NCBI GenBank assembly: GCA_964020085.1
Contig: OZ026596.1
Span: 15,488,737-15,552,736 of the forward strand
Length of the DNA: 64,000 nucleotides
DNA from: Micromussa lordhowensis
Taxonomy: Eukaryota; Cnidaria; Anthozoa; Scleractinia; Lobophylliidae
Direction: 5' to 3'
The position numbers were made by a program, and so were the translations under genes. Positions within the stretch are counted from its first letter, which is position 1, and every line of letters begins with the position of its first letter. The notes below the pieces were generated by a model, which worked only from the letters and a program-made list of their open reading frames with translations, was not told where the DNA came from and did no database searches. Positions 1-11,110 of the stretch are shown here, one piece after another.

Positions 1-460
1 AAGACGATGTAATTTTCTCAGCCTTGAAAACGGCTGAAGAGTTAACCGACACACTTTAAAACCTTTTAAAGAAGCTAGCCAAGCTGCACATTATTGGAAA
101 ATCAACGAACGATTTTTAAGGGTCGCTTTCCAAACTTGAAGGACTCGTGCAAAGTTTATAGAGCTGTCCCACTAATACAATACGCGGTGTTGATATTACA
201 GAGAGCTTAAATGCAAATTCAAAGCAGATCGAATGTAAGATGATACCAACACAAAGCTAGAAAGCCTGATAGAGGAGAACCTTGAGCCCTGTCAGAATTA
301 AAGAGATTTAGAAGACCAACACCTGTATATCTTAAAGCCTACTCTACTCTAGGCGTGAAAATTTGATGATCGAAAATATTCCAGAGGACGACCCAAGCCA
401 AGGAAGTGGCTCATCGGACCGCCGCTTACCTCTTGAAGCGTCTAGGAGTATTTCTACTCC
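1..460 (+). mobile_element. Possible LINE ORF1-like relic
   Basis: No intact gene is present. At 345-389 a short frame reads YSRRENLMIENIPE, resembling the YSRRxNLxIxGIPE stretch that follows the coiled coil in ORF1 proteins of L1-like LINEs. The preceding bases contain in-frame stops. The similarity is short and judged by eye, so this is only a suggestion of a decayed retrotransposon fragment. Confidence 0.3.
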
Positions 461-464
461 CCCC

Positions 465-625
465 TGGATGGGATGCGAGTCCATTGCAGGGTTGCCCCCA
501 GCATTAAATTTGCCGGTACCCATTTATACACCTGGGTGGATGGAGGCATTGTGAGAATATATTGTCTTGCCCAAGAACACAACACAATGTTCCCCGCCAG
601 GGTCAGAGTTCCAGTATTGATTATA
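465..625 (-). mobile_element. tRNA-SINE body fragment
   Basis: Read on the minus strand this block contains TGTGTTCTTGGGCAAGACA, then a run ending in GGTGTATAAATGGGTACCGG. The same order of motifs occurs in the fuller SINE at 51250-51535 on the plus strand (CTTGGACAAGACACTTTACT and GGTGTATAAATGGGTAGTGG). It is therefore a 5'-truncated copy of that family; the tRNA-like head is missing here. Confidence 0.6.
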
Positions 626-639
626 TCAGTTATAAAGTT

Positions 640-1139
640 TAAGATTAAACTATTACTTTTGAATTATCCAACCTTTAGCCTGGGTCAAATGGACTTGATG
701 TTTGTTGTAACATTTTCCTACATTGTTTGGCTTTTGCAATGGCACATCTACATAGTTTTGCACATGTTGGAACATGCCAGGAAAACATTAATTTTGACTT
801 AAACAAACATCTCTCCAACATATCCCAACAGGGAATATTGTTGACTGAATTGGAATGAAATAACACACAATCAGAAAAATAGTAGTTTTCTGTTTTCTTT
901 TATAAAACAACGGAAAGGCAGAACTGCCACAACATAATCACCACATTTCCAAGCATCATGAAGAATATTGCACTGGATAATTATGCAGATCTCTGCCAGA
1001 AGTGTATCAAAAAGAGAACTTGAAACATTGTGTCAACACTGTCCTCAAGCCCAACGATCTTTGACAAGAAATTATTTCAAGTGAGCTGGCTTCTTTCCTC
1101 TTAGCATTTAACAATATTTCGACCCCATTTAATCACAAG
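640..1139. other. Noncoding stretch, 3' flank of TIMM10
   Basis: I see no gene, structured repeat or convincing exon here. It lies downstream of the TIMM10 stop codon on the minus strand and probably includes its 3' UTR. Short open frames on both strands lack family features. Confidence 0.4.
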
Positions 1140-3830
1140 TTAATTCCCTGCTTGCCCAGCCTGCTGTCCTTGAAGCTGAGACATAAGTTTTTCGTCCTGC
1201 ATGGACATAGAAGTCAGTTTCTTGCCAATCCTGTCATGAATCTCCAAATACTTAGCAACACACCGATCCAAGCAAACTGATTCTCCTTTCGTTAGATCAC
1301 CTTCTTTGTACTTGGGTGATATACACTTCTTTTGACATGCAACTGTTAATCTGAAAACCAACAAGTAATAAGTACCAAGTATAATTACATGTAATCAGTG
1401 AGTGAGTTACAATTACCATTATAATATAGACACAAGTGTTTCACTGGAAAATACACCACTTGTGAAATTCATACGAAACTACATCCAGGACCCCAGTGGT
1501 ATGTTTTCTTTATCTTCAATAAGATTTTGATGATGTCCTTTCCCACCTTTTCATGGTTGTTTGTGCAAACAGTCAGATTGTCTATATAATAATAATACAA
1601 AATAACAAGATGGCTTGACGATTTAAGATATGAATTTTTTCTCTTGTGTTAAGACAATATGTTAACTTATCAACCTTGTTACATCTGTAAAATCAATCCT
1701 CGGCTCCATTGACCAAAGGAAAAAGGATGGTTGAGGTACATTTGATCATAATAACAAGTGTGAACCTATAAAGCCCATAGGCTGGAATTTCATAAAAGGG
1801 CGGGCACCAGGCAAATTGACTGGCTGTGAGGACTATTTTGCCTGCCTCATTTGACCATCTAGCGGAAAGTTTTTCTTATGATGAAGTTCAGTTCAAATAG
1901 TTTTGCCCATCTGTGAAAACTAATTGCTGTCCTGCTGAAAATGTTGATGAACTCCGTGCACAAGGCACAAGGGAAGCCATATTTTTGCAACATTTGTCCT
2001 TCTTCTAACAACAATGTGCATGCTAGGTTTGAAGTTATAACTTTTCTTTGTATTTTATGCATGTTGATAAAATCTGTACAAAGTTACGTGCATTACTAAT
2101 GCATGATAAGACATGGCAAGTTTTTACAAGTCGGAATATTAACAAAATGTACATGTACATGCATAATGAATACACTTGAGAACATGATAAATATGTAGCT
2201 TGGTGAGATGATGATATGTTGATCACTGTGCAACATTCTGAAAAAGATCTAGCTCACTACAGTAGTTCTCTGCATTTCAGTGGTGAGAGCATCTGACTGA
2301 TATGTGGAAGATCATAGGTTCAGGACACTGGATTTTTTAATATCATTGCATGGAAATTCTTCCAATTCTGGAAGAATTGGAATTATCAGGGAGTCACCCA
2401 GATACATGTACATCTAGTGAATCTCCTGTATGGGTCACTGGCCAAACGTACCTACACTTATTTTGTCCACTTTTTGTTATTTTCCGGGAGAATTTGGGAA
2501 AAGTTAATTCTAATTTGTGGTGTAATCAGCAGAGCTTTTCTTTTTTAGGGTTCAGAACTGGTAAAATTGGTGGGTTTTGATTTTTTTAGATTTGCACCTC
2601 TCTAAAGTCGGACGTAACAAATTGAACCAAAACCTACTCAATCTAATTAATATTACTCAATATATATGGGTTATTGACCAAGTGTGAGATGGCTGGATAT
2701 CAGCCAAGTTCTTTTTTTGCGTGTTTATGGACCGAGACAGAGTCGAGGTCAATGAACATGCAAAAAAAGAACTTGGCCAATATCCAGCCATCTTGACTGA
2801 ACAAGCTTGGTCAATAAAGGATTTATTACATGGCTTTCGGGGAAATTTTTCTTGCGGGACAAGGCGGGTAGTCCCGAGCGGGCAAGATAGCTCCATCTTG
2901 CCCGCTTGGGTAGCCAATCACAGCGCAGAATTTGATTCAACTTGTCCGCTCATGGAGCTAGCCATATAATAATATCTGATACTGATCTTGCGGGAAAAAG
3001 GCAGGTAGTCCCGAGCAGGCAAGATAGCTCCATCTTGCCTGCTCGGGTAGCCAATCTGATACTGATCAATGGCTTAGTCAAAATAATCAACAGATGTCAA
3101 TAATCACATGATTTAGGACCAGATTATAGATTTTGATCGATTACTAGAGTGAACTATTAAAAATTTCATTTGCATCTCAACATGAAAATGCTGATCTGAA
3201 ACCAGTGTCATACAGAGCAATGAAAGCTGGATGATTGCACAAAACAGATATACAAAAATTTTCAACTTAGGAAACCCATAACACACGGTTACAGAGGAAA
3301 ATTCTTCAGCATTAACAAGTTTTGGAATACCATGTGAAAACCGAACAACAGTGGAATCCGTGGAATAAACCCAGTAAACCAAATTAATCATTGCAAGAAA
3401 TATACTGAAGAATATTGTTCCTGAGCAAAATTGTATTGTGCCTTGGGTAAACTCTATTCAAAAAAATATCAAATGTCATTCTACCGACACAGACATATAT
3501 ATAGACATTTTCCAGTTACCATGATCTTCAACCTCATTCCCAGGGTTTTTCCTGCGTTGAAATCCAAGATGGCAGACGCAAGAGGAATGTAAACAGTATT
3601 GATGTTTTAGATAGAAATTGAGCTCTAATAATATTACAAAAATGGATCATAATCGATAATCACAGTAGCTTTTTCTATCGATTTGTATTGATTTTCGATG
3701 ATAGTGGATTAATGAATATGACTGTAAACCGGCGTTATGTACGCAATGTCTTTAACACTCACCGGTTGTACAAGTCGGTCATCATTTCAATTTCGAGTTC
3801 TGCAACCATCTGTGCTTTTGCCGGATCCAT
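1140..3830 (-). CDS. TIMM10: Mitochondrial import inner membrane translocase subunit Tim10
   Basis: Two exons on the minus strand: exon 1 3763-3830 (68 nt, starts [20 protein letters not shown]) and exon 2 1140-1350 (211 nt with stop). Donor CCG|GTGAGT and acceptor TTTTCAG join in phase 2, giving a 92-residue protein, the usual size for small Tims. Exon 2 has the twin CX3C motifs CQKKC and CLDRC, which in this family form two disulfides holding a helical hairpin, and the family stretch [10 protein letters not shown]. Known role: with Tim9 it forms a hexameric chaperone in the mitochondrial intermembrane space that escorts hydrophobic precursors to the TIM22 complex. A YY1-like site lies about 90 bp upstream. 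The 2.4-kb intron holds a SINE head and other repeats. The gene looks intact. Confidence 0.95.
2255..2345 (+). mobile_element. tRNA-derived SINE head (relic)
   Basis: The segment reads like a tRNA promoter region: an A-box-like GTGGTGAGAGCATCTGACTG and, about 30 bases later, a B-box-like AGGTTCAGGAC. Spacing suits an RNA polymerase III internal promoter. The cloverleaf is not complete and the sequence is in the TIMM10 intron, so a decayed SINE head is likelier than a working tRNA. Confidence 0.5.
2655..2987 (+). repeat. Interspersed repeat, copy 1
   Basis: This block in the TIMM10 intron contains two inverted sub-blocks: TTGACCAAG...ATATCC against its complement about 100 bases later, and a hairpin built on GGGCAAGATAGCTCCATCTTGCCC near 2890. 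Related sequence occurs in opposite orientation at 22735-22870 and 23260-23360, including the stretch GCCAATCACAGCGCAGAATTTG and its diverged equivalent. It is a dispersed family with no recognisable coding capacity; the class is unknown. Confidence 0.55.
2988..3053 (+). repeat. 66-bp duplicated hairpin flanked by 14-bp direct repeats
   Basis: The segment from TTGCGGG to GTAGCCA repeats the hairpin at about 2852-2917 with a few changes. It is bracketed by ATCTGATACTGATC at 2974-2987 and 3054-3067, exactly as if inserted with a 14-bp target duplication. Confidence 0.6.
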
Positions 3831-3917
3831 GGTTGTAGCGCCCGCTAATTAACAAAGATCCCTGATAAACTGCTGTTCTTACTCTTACACGTGATTAGCA
3901 AAGAGCAAGAGATTCAT

Positions 3918-3928
3918 CCGCCATTTTG
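3918..3928 (-). promoter_or_regulatory. YY1-like site upstream of TIMM10
   Basis: On the minus strand this reads CAAAATGGCGG, matching the YY1 core AANATGGCG, about 90 bp upstream of the TIMM10 start codon and in the sense orientation typical of promoters of mitochondrial housekeeping genes. The assignment is by motif only. Confidence 0.35.
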
Positions 3929-4379
3929 AAACTTGTTCTCATGGGTAACACCGCAGACTATTATACCGCCGCCCGAGGATTGCCGTTCCTCGGCCCAGAT
4001 CACCGGGTTTGTGGTGTCGCGGGTGGCTGCTAATAAATCGCAGAAGTAGCTCCCTTCCCAAAAAGTAGCGAGCCCAACCTTAACCTACCCCTCCCCGAAA
4101 ATAGCGAGACCAAGGTTCCAATCAATATATGGTCAAGAGAAGGTTGCGTACGGTAGGCAGGCTTGAGAGTTAAGAGGTCACTTGATAAAGATAATGTATA
4201 CACCCTACGTCAAGGGAGGGTACCGCTTATGCCACAAGGCTGGTGAAATGTCCATTCCTGCTTCATCAGATCATGTTGAGCCGTGTTTCAAAATCAAAAC
4301 CCGTAGAATTTTTATCAAGCAACAGGAACGTACTGAAATGAATTTTTCTTCAAATCAACATTGAAAACTCGTTACTATT

Positions 4380-5300
4380 GTAATGTACCGCCAATTCACA
4401 TGTTCTTCTATTGCTGAGCATATTCGATTTATGGTTGCGGAATCTAATTTTAAACTCAGGGCCTATTCATATGAGCTCGGTCAACCGGGCTGGCTCGTTT
4501 TCCGTGATCTCGCCTCGCCACTCTTTCCTTCGTAAAAATTTCGATGTGTTCATATGAGAAGCCGGCCTAGCCCGGTTACCGAGATCTCGGTTTTTGCGAC
4601 CGAGGTCTGGGTAACCGGGATGAAAATTTACCCATATGAACACTCCAACTCGGATGACCGGAACGAAACTTTTTTGACAAAATAACTTTGCTTTCGCGAC
4701 ATAACGGCCAAAATGGCATAATGTTTGTCTTGCGAATTAGCTTTATTAGTCAAGTTACAAGCGGTCCAAAAAGCTACGACAATCGCGAACGATACAAGTT
4801 TAAGTTCCACCATTTTGGTTTTGTTTCCTGAATTTCATCCCGGTCGACCGGGCTGCAATTTTCCATATGAACAGACTACAAAATTCGTCCCGGTAACCGA
4901 GCCAGCCCGGTTAACGGTTTCATATGAAGAGGCCCTCAGTTGATGTAGAACCCACATATTGTAAATTACATTTACAGCACTTTGCGAGGTAAATGACATT
5001 TTTGGATGAACAAGACAATTTTTGTCGGATAAGATAATGCCTATCTGTAGCCGAGCTTTGGTATTTAGAAGCTTGAAGTAGGAAATTCTTACACAAGTCA
5101 CGGCCTATTTTTATCACATTTAAAATAACTGCCCTCATTGACCGTCTGATTGGTAACAGAGCTTTGTCGAAATTTAGATGGCGCTAGAACCGTCTTTAAA
5201 AGGGTACTAATTCTGAAGGCTGCTAATTCTGAAAGTAACGAGAGTCTACTTTCGGATTTCACGGTAAATACATTTGTCACTTCAAGTTGTTTATTTATTC
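4380..5300 (-). mobile_element. Penelope-like GIY-YIG fragment, interrupted
   Basis: Minus-strand pieces 4939-5300 and 4380-4458 flank a MITE. The upstream piece contains SATDRHYLIRQKLSC and NVIYLAKCCKCNLQYVGST, and the piece beyond the MITE continues in frame with FKIRFRNHKSNM and CELAVHYN. This order (VIYL-x-C-x2-C-x3-YVGxT, then FxxRxxxHKS, then LAxHxN) is the GIY-YIG endonuclease of Penelope-like retroelements. Upstream at 5170-5300 a further frame supplies a Cys-containing linker, but stops and frame shifts break it, and no reverse transcriptase is visible. It is a 5'-truncated dead copy. Confidence 0.7.
4459..4935. mobile_element. PIF/Harbinger-type MITE, 477 bp, TSD TCA
   Basis: Terminal inverted repeats GGGCCTATTCATATGA (left) and GGGCCTCTTCATATGA (right, complement), extending with interruptions over about 45 bases through a GGGCTGGCTCG block. 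It is flanked by TCA at 4456-4458 and 4936-4938. Removing the element and one TCA restores a continuous Penelope-like reading frame, so the boundaries are secure. It has no coding capacity. The 3-bp duplication and GGGCC ends suggest PIF/Harbinger, although TCA departs from the usual TWA target. Confidence 0.75.
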
Positions 5301-5309
5301 TTTTCAACT

Positions 5310-5584
5310 TGTTGTTGCTCTGACAAAATGCTAATTTGAGTAATTAGTTTCCAATCACTTCATGAACGAATTCATGTCCTTAGCATTATTCTGATATTAC
5401 CGCTAAATACTGCTCTCTGGGTAGCTAAAGTTTAACCATTTGCACCTGACGCAAAGTGTGTTTCAGTCAGTGTCTCTGAATGTCATAGTTCATTAGTCAT
5501 GCAGACTATGGGCAAAATTCATATAGCCTCTTTTAAAACCATTCACGTTATCTTCGAGTTATAAGTCGTTAGGCATTGTCTTCT
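5310..5584. other. Noncoding stretch
   Basis: No gene or repeat recognised; it lies just downstream of the stop codon of the 187-aa gene and probably contains its 3' UTR. Confidence 0.3.
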
Positions 5585-6148
5585 TTACTTTGGAACCAAG
5601 TTCTGCAAAAGCTTTTTGAATCTGGGATCGTTTGTAGAGTCTTCAACTTTAGACTTCCTTGTCAAATTTGGCGATAACAAAGCAGGTAATGCAGTTGTTT
5701 CTGATGTGTGGCTAACGTCACTGGGAAGTGAAGCTGATGTAACTCTTGGTAGACGCATATCTTCCAGTGAGTTGTGAGGGCTTTGTCCTGGAGAAGCTGA
5801 GTCTAAAGAATCGCCCATGCTAACGAAGCGTTTCTTGTCATGTCTAGTCGCTCTTAGATTTTGTCTCAATCCTACTTCTTCAATTCGAGGCAAATGAAAT
5901 ATTTCAGGGTTAGATTCAACTCGCCGCAGTAAATGTTTTCTCATGTCTCGGAACGCACATTCTTTCTCCCATCGCAGCCGACTTTCTTCTTTCTTCTGCC
6001 AGAGTTTCAGGTGATTAATCTCGCACTCCAGTTTGGAGTCTTCGAAAACGTTGTCTTTTAAAATCACTTTTCCAGTTTTACTATCTTTGAGCTTCAGAGC
6101 CGTGTGTACGCCATGAGCTCTAGTTAGTTCCTTTGTCCTGTATTCCAT
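5585..6148 (-). CDS. Unrecognised 187-aa protein
   Basis: A single uninterrupted minus-strand frame with a strong start context (ACCAATGG). I do not recognise the family. Residues 1-40 are polar. Residues about 40-80 are charged and helix-prone, containing LKLWQKKEESRLRWEKECAF, and probably form a coiled coil. Residues about 90-175 are Ser/Pro/Thr-rich and probably disordered. The C-terminus DPRFKKLLQNLVPK could be a short amphipathic helix. There is no signal peptide or membrane segment, so a cytosolic or nuclear protein is likely. Open length, codon-like composition and start context favour a real gene, but it could be the last exon of a longer one. Function unknown. Confidence 0.6.
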   Translation of the reverse strand: MEYRTKELTRAHGVHTALKLKDSKTGKVILKDNVFEDSKLECEINHLKLWQKKEESRLRWEKECAFRDMRKHLLRRVESNPEIFHLPRIEEVGLRQNLRATRHDKKRFVSMGDSLDSASPGQSPHNSLEDMRLPRVTSASLPSDVSHTSETTALPALLSPNLTRKSKVEDSTNDPRFKKLLQNLVPK

Positions 6149-7350
6149 TGGTCTGTCGTCGTTGTTGTTTGCTTATTACATTAGGGCTTTATAGAATTAG
6201 CACTGATGTAGTGGCTATCCGCAGTTTCTCAGAGTGTAGTCCTATTTCACGAGCAACGTGTTGTCCATTCACTCTTCGACAGTAATAACAAAATAAACAA
6301 GTGGATTTCTCGTAGATTCTTTGAGGCTTTGTAGTGAAGCGAAGTGTGTTAAGCGAGTGTTTGTTGTGCTGTAGACCATGCAATTCTTTTCATAAACTCT
6401 CTACCATCATTAACTAGCTCTTTCTAATGTATTGCCACGCCTGAGCATTGATTATCTGAGTGATAAGCAATTGCATGTTTTATGCTCTCTTGTGATCAGA
6501 TTTCTTTGTAGCTCTAACGTCAAATTATACAATGTTTTATTGATTTAATTCAGTTAGTTCATATTGAATTAGCTAACTGCTACTTTAAACAGAGCCCCGA
6601 GAGTGACCCACTTATGATAACTTCTAAAAAACCAAAATATAAAAAAACTAAACTTCATAGAACAAAAAGGTAAATTCGACAGCGAGATGGTCGTAGCAAA
6701 AATAAGAAACTGAAGAAAAAAGAAAACAAACCTATGAAATATAAAAAAATATATATACGTAGTAATAGTACCAGTTATTGATAAAACATTGTATAATTAC
6801 GAGCGATAATGACTTGAAGAAAAATAATTGAGGAAAATTACTTAGCTAACATTAAGCAGAACTTAAAAATTGCTTGATCAAATTTTGTTTGAATAAATGC
6901 TGAGATAAACTTTTTATCTCTTCATCCAAGTTGTTCCAGATAGAAGGACCAGAGAAATGTAAATTGAATGAAATGAATGAAATTTTTAAATTAAAAGATG
7001 GAATTTTTCTTTGAGGAGGGTGAAAAATTACAAAATTTGTTTTGTCAATATTGAAAGATAACCTATTTCATTGTAGCCATTTTGAGTTCTCCCAGGGCAT
7101 CAAATATGCGTGTATCATTGTATTGGAAGGTATATCCTTATAATAAGTTGTTTCGAAAAGAGATAGGGTTTCCGGTATTTTTACATCTGTTTCGCGAGTG
7201 TTCGTTTCCCTTGACTATCAGCTTGGAATCGAGTGATTTTGCCAGCCTTGTGCAGCAAGAAACGAAGGTTGTCCTTTAAAAGCGCATTCTCGTCCCCAGT
7301 GCTACTCCTCTTAACTTAGGGTTAGGGACACATGAGATAGCAATGCAAGA

Positions 7351-7490
7351 ATAGACCATTTTCGATATATTAAAATTCTAACTTGGCTCCGAAGCTTGGG
7401 GGAATAAAACAAAAGAAAGAATTTCTTTTGTTGTATTCCCCCAAGCCTCGGATCCATGTAAGAATTTTAATATATCGAACATGGCCTATT
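7351..7490. mobile_element. Foldback MITE, about 140 bp
   Basis: Near-perfect inverted arms: AATAGACCATTTTCGATATA at the left and AATAGGCCATGTTCGATATA as the complement of the right, continuing inward through CTTGGGGGAATA to a small AAAGAAA centre. No coding capacity. The element class is uncertain. Confidence 0.6.
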
Positions 7491-7578
7491 GATACTAATC
7501 TCAAATAGCAATCGAGAAACTACATGCAAAATTTATAGTTTACTTTGAGCCTGATTAAATCCGGCAAAAACTTTCTCT

Positions 7579-7789
7579 AGAGACGAAACACGCGTGTCAG
7601 ACTAGCTATGAAAATATTCATTGAACTTGCACATTACGCAATTGGGCATCGTTATGAGATATAAGGCCAGGTTGCCACAAAAAATTCAGATGCTAGCGGG
7701 ACTTCGAACGCGATGCTCGACGAGTTGGCTACACTGAAAGGTCTCTGATGAGTCTCTTGGCAGAGACGAAACACGCATGTCAGACTAGC
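7579..7789 (+). repeat. 28-bp direct repeat pair
   Basis: AGAGACGAAACACGCGTGTC (continuing AGACTAGC) at 7579 recurs at 7762 with one mismatch. Copies are 183 bases apart. Their meaning is unknown. Confidence 0.5.
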
Positions 7790-9449
7790 CACGAAATATA
7801 TAGGTAAGATTCAAAGTAACGAAGATACGTCGTTTCTCTTTTAGAAAGAATTTTGCCGATTTTCTGCGAGGAGTTTCTGTGTCTAGATTCCTGTGGTTAT
7901 TCTGAAAGGAATAAGATAAAGGAAAATTGAAGTAAATAATATTGATGAATAAGTAAATACTAGTAACTGGAATTAAAACCGCATGCATGTGTCAGTTGGT
8001 AAAACTTCGGATCTTTTTCGGGCTTAGAAAATTTGGGATTACAACTACGATGGTCACATCTTCATCTCATTTGTATCTCCACCGCGTGAATTCCCATAAA
8101 TCTCACTCTAGGTTTCACTGTCAGATAGCTTCTTTGTCATTCTCTAATATGGTTGCCGTGGAAACTTTTATCACGATAGAGCTGCGTGTTTTTCTGTTCT
8201 CTTCACCTCCCGCTATCTTTGAATCAATTACATTGGTCACGGAATAACACATGATAGCTATCCAGCCTTCGCTCTGATTTCATTCTCGAAGTTTTATTTT
8301 CTAACTAAATTTCGCAGGAAAGCAAGAAAAGTCTGTGAAGGTAGGTAAAACAGATATTTTGATCGAGGTTTAGCCGCTAGACAATCACAGTTTTACGCAG
8401 GTTCGGGCCGACGGCGCCAGTCGATATATTCAACTCGTACTGTTGCTTTGTTGTACGGTTTAGCTTCGCTCCTAACTATAAATCCGACAAAAAGGGTTAA
8501 CTCTCAGTGTCATATAGCTAGCAGGCTTGTTATTCGGTCTGACCTCACAGGGAACGTTTCAATGAGTTCCAAGGTTTTTCCTTGAGCTCTCACAGAGCTG
8601 TACACTGGGACTGACTGATTCTGCGATCCGGCAAACTCATGTTCACTCAAAGAGCGCTGTGTTTGAGCGGAAATAAAAAAATACTGCAAAAGCGATCACT
8701 AGAGATATCAACGAGGCTTTTACTAGCATTCTCGTGACAAGATTCTTAATCTTGGTACAAGGTATCTTGTATCTTATCCTGGGTACCGAATATTACCGTT
8801 GATTGTCTGCATTCTCTCGTGGACGAGGTTTTGGGTTTGGCAAATCTCTTCAGTAACTTAGGTTCTTAACTGGCATGTTGAACTTTGGAAATGGTTGCTT
8901 TGAGGCCAAGGTGCCCTCACTGTAAACCTAAATCATTTGTAATTTAAAGTTAAATTACCTGCGTCTCTTTTAACTGAGTATTCCAGCTAGTTTTCAGCCG
9001 TAACGGTCGTCTTCTTTTCGTTGTAATTTCTAGTAAAATCAGCAGTCACTCCATGATCCATGAGACCAATGATGTATCTGTTATTGTTTTAAAATTATTC
9101 ATCTGATAAAGCATAACAGCATTGACGCGAGTTCAATGAAGTTTGAATTTTTGATGCGGTGAGCTACTGTATTTGACAAACTAAAATAAAAAAATTAGAG
9201 ACTTAACACTTAACACTCAGAATTTTTTACTTCAACTTAAATGTGTACTAACGTTGAGGTATAACTCGCGCTTTTTGTTATCACAACGACATAGCTAGAT
9301 GAAGCTAGATGACGCAGGACGCGGTCAGATTCCATGGGGGGAAATAACAAAAGAACCACAAACAGCAAACATGGCATCTTGTTATTCATTTGATATATAT
9401 AGCTGAATCCCGCTATCCTAAACTCAAAAGACAAACCGCGAAAAATACT

Positions 9450-9548
9450 GTTAGCTCGAGATGTCGGGGATTCGAGATATCCGGCATGGGAAAATGATTA
9501 TAGAATTTGAGATATAGCAGGGTGTTCGAGAAATATAGAGCTAACAAT
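9450..9548. repeat. Small inverted-end repeat
   Basis: CTGTTAGCTCGAGA at the left and AGAGCTAACA at the right are complementary ends around a GAGATAT-rich core. It resembles a decayed MITE; no clear target duplication. Confidence 0.35.
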
Positions 9549-9856
9549 TTGTAGATTGTATAAACTGAATCTTATTTAGTCAGGCGTAAAACAGAGTTTC
9601 TCATTGCACAGCGGGTGGGAGAGTTTCAGACCGAATATTTTACAGGAGCAAAGACTGTAGTTTTTGTTGAGTACGCACCGTAGGGAAGGGATTGACTAGG
9701 GGCTGCAGAGCCATTTTAAATTTTCAAAAATTGCGCTGCACTTATACAGTGAATTTAGCTGGAAATACGCTCAAATAGGATTCCTCTGCATCGTGTGTTT
9801 GACTTGACTATGTATCATGACAGATTTCTTTTCTTGTATAGTTTGAAAACAACACA

Positions 9857-11110
9857 ATGATATGGAGGCGAAGAAGAGGAAGGAAGTGTTTCCTGTGGAA
9901 GTTACCTCTGTGGCCTCGTGTTTTTATAGCTGGTTGGCTCTCGTTTTCCGCAGTATTTGGTTTTTATCTGTCCAACTCAGCTTCCATGCAACATTCAGAT
10001 ACCTTAAGTTACAGAGGACATGTTAAATTGGCACTTCCCGATACTTCTACCTTCCAACAGTCTGAGAAACATCAAACTGGAACAGCAACCAGGAGAAACT
10101 TGATAATAATTGCTCATGGCCGTTCGGGATCTTCGCTCACGGGAGACATTTTCAATCATCACCCTGATGTGTTTTACATGTACGAGCCATTGCAGACCGT
10201 GGAAAGAACCCGTAAAAACTTCAACTTAGATTACAACAGCCTTGTACAGAAGTTCTTGACCAATATACTGCATTGCGATTTCAGCGAAACTATCTTCCTT
10301 GGCGACATCGAAAAATATTACCGCAAACCACTTCACCCCCACATCAGTAAAGCTATTGCCTCACCGCCTCTCTGCCCTTACAACATGTCAGACCCGAGAT
10401 GGGATTTCAAGCTTTGCCCAAAACTGACAAGTGAAACACTTGGAAGCGCGTGCAAAAATGACTACAAACTCACTGTTATAAAAATTCTCATGAAGCGCTT
10501 AGTTGACAACAGTCTAGAAAAGACTTTATCTGCTTGCGATTCTCAAGACATAAACTGCAAAATTGTGTTGTTAATAAGGGATCCCCGTGCGGTGATTCCT
10601 TCCTCTTTGAGCGTGAGCTTCTACAAAGAGGAAGGCGGAAATGCCAAGCTTGGAACAAGAAAGTTTAGCTACAAGTTATGTAAAGAGACAGAAGAAAGTT
10701 TACACTTTGTTAAAAATCTCCCTGTTTGGATGCGAAGCCAAGTACAAATCTTAAGATATGAAGACTTGGCAAGGAATCCTCTGGCAGAGATGAGTCGTTT
10801 GTACAAGTTTGCTGGATTGTCTGTTTTAAAGAGGATCGCGACTTGGCTGAATGAAAGTACTCATCCAGCCAAAAGCAGATCAAACATGGAAATAAAGGGA
10901 AGTCCCGCTGCGTTTACTGTAGATGATGCACAAGCCGCCATTAATCGGTGGAGATGGAAAGTGCATCCTTACGAAATAGCTATTATTGAGCACTATTGCA
11001 AGCATGTGATGCAGTTAATGGGTTACAGGCCTGTGGACACATCACACGAACTGCAAAGAAACATTTCAATTCCGCTTGTTAACGATGATTATGAAGCGAA
11101 TAATTGGTGA
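9857..11110 (+). CDS. Golgi carbohydrate 6-O-sulfotransferase (CHST1/3/5-like)
   Basis: A complete 417-residue frame in one exon. The family transfers sulfate from PAPS to a sugar 6-OH (GlcNAc, Gal or GalNAc) in the Golgi lumen. Visible features: a short basic cytosolic tail (RRRRGRK), a signal-anchor at about residues 17-40 giving type II topology, the 5'-phosphosulfate-binding loop GRSGSS at 88-93, a family block DVFYMYEPL at 104-112, the 3'-phosphate-binding motif RDPRAVIPSS at 241-250, then RYEDLARNP and a C-terminal KWR-like segment (RWRWKVHP). Lumenal NxS/T sites (NMS, NES, NIS) fit glycosylation. A probable 5' UTR intron ends just before the start. An intronless coding region is common in this family. 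Acceptor specificity cannot be read from the sequence, so no symbol is given. Confidence 0.92.
   Translation: MIWRRRRGRKCFLWKLPLWPRVFIAGWLSFSAVFGFYLSNSASMQHSDTLSYRGHVKLALPDTSTFQQSEKHQTGTATRRNLIIIAHGRSGSSLTGDIFNHHPDVFYMYEPLQTVERTRKNFNLDYNSLVQKFLTNILHCDFSETIFLGDIEKYYRKPLHPHISKAIASPPLCPYNMSDPRWDFKLCPKLTSETLGSACKNDYKLTVIKILMKRLVDNSLEKTLSACDSQDINCKIVLLIRDPRAVIPSSLSVSFYKEEGGNAKLGTRKFSYKLCKETEESLHFVKNLPVWMRSQVQILRYEDLARNPLAEMSRLYKFAGLSVLKRIATWLNESTHPAKSRSNMEIKGSPAAFTVDDAQAAINRWRWKVHPYEIAIIEHYCKHVMQLMGYRPVDTSHELQRNISIPLVNDDYEANNW

Larger units (their letters stand above)
6149..9856. other. Long intergenic region with repeats
   Basis: No supported coding gene. It holds a foldback MITE (7351-7490), a 28-bp direct repeat (7579-7606 and 7762-7789, one mismatch) and a small inverted-end repeat near 9450-9548. 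The last few hundred bases should contain the promoter and 5' UTR of the downstream sulfotransferase; CTTGTATAG just before 9842 looks like a splice acceptor in its 5' UTR. Confidence 0.4.

Noticed and set aside
2255..2345. Functional tRNA gene
   Set aside because: A- and B-box-like motifs are present but no full cloverleaf or acceptor stem can be formed; a SINE head fits better.
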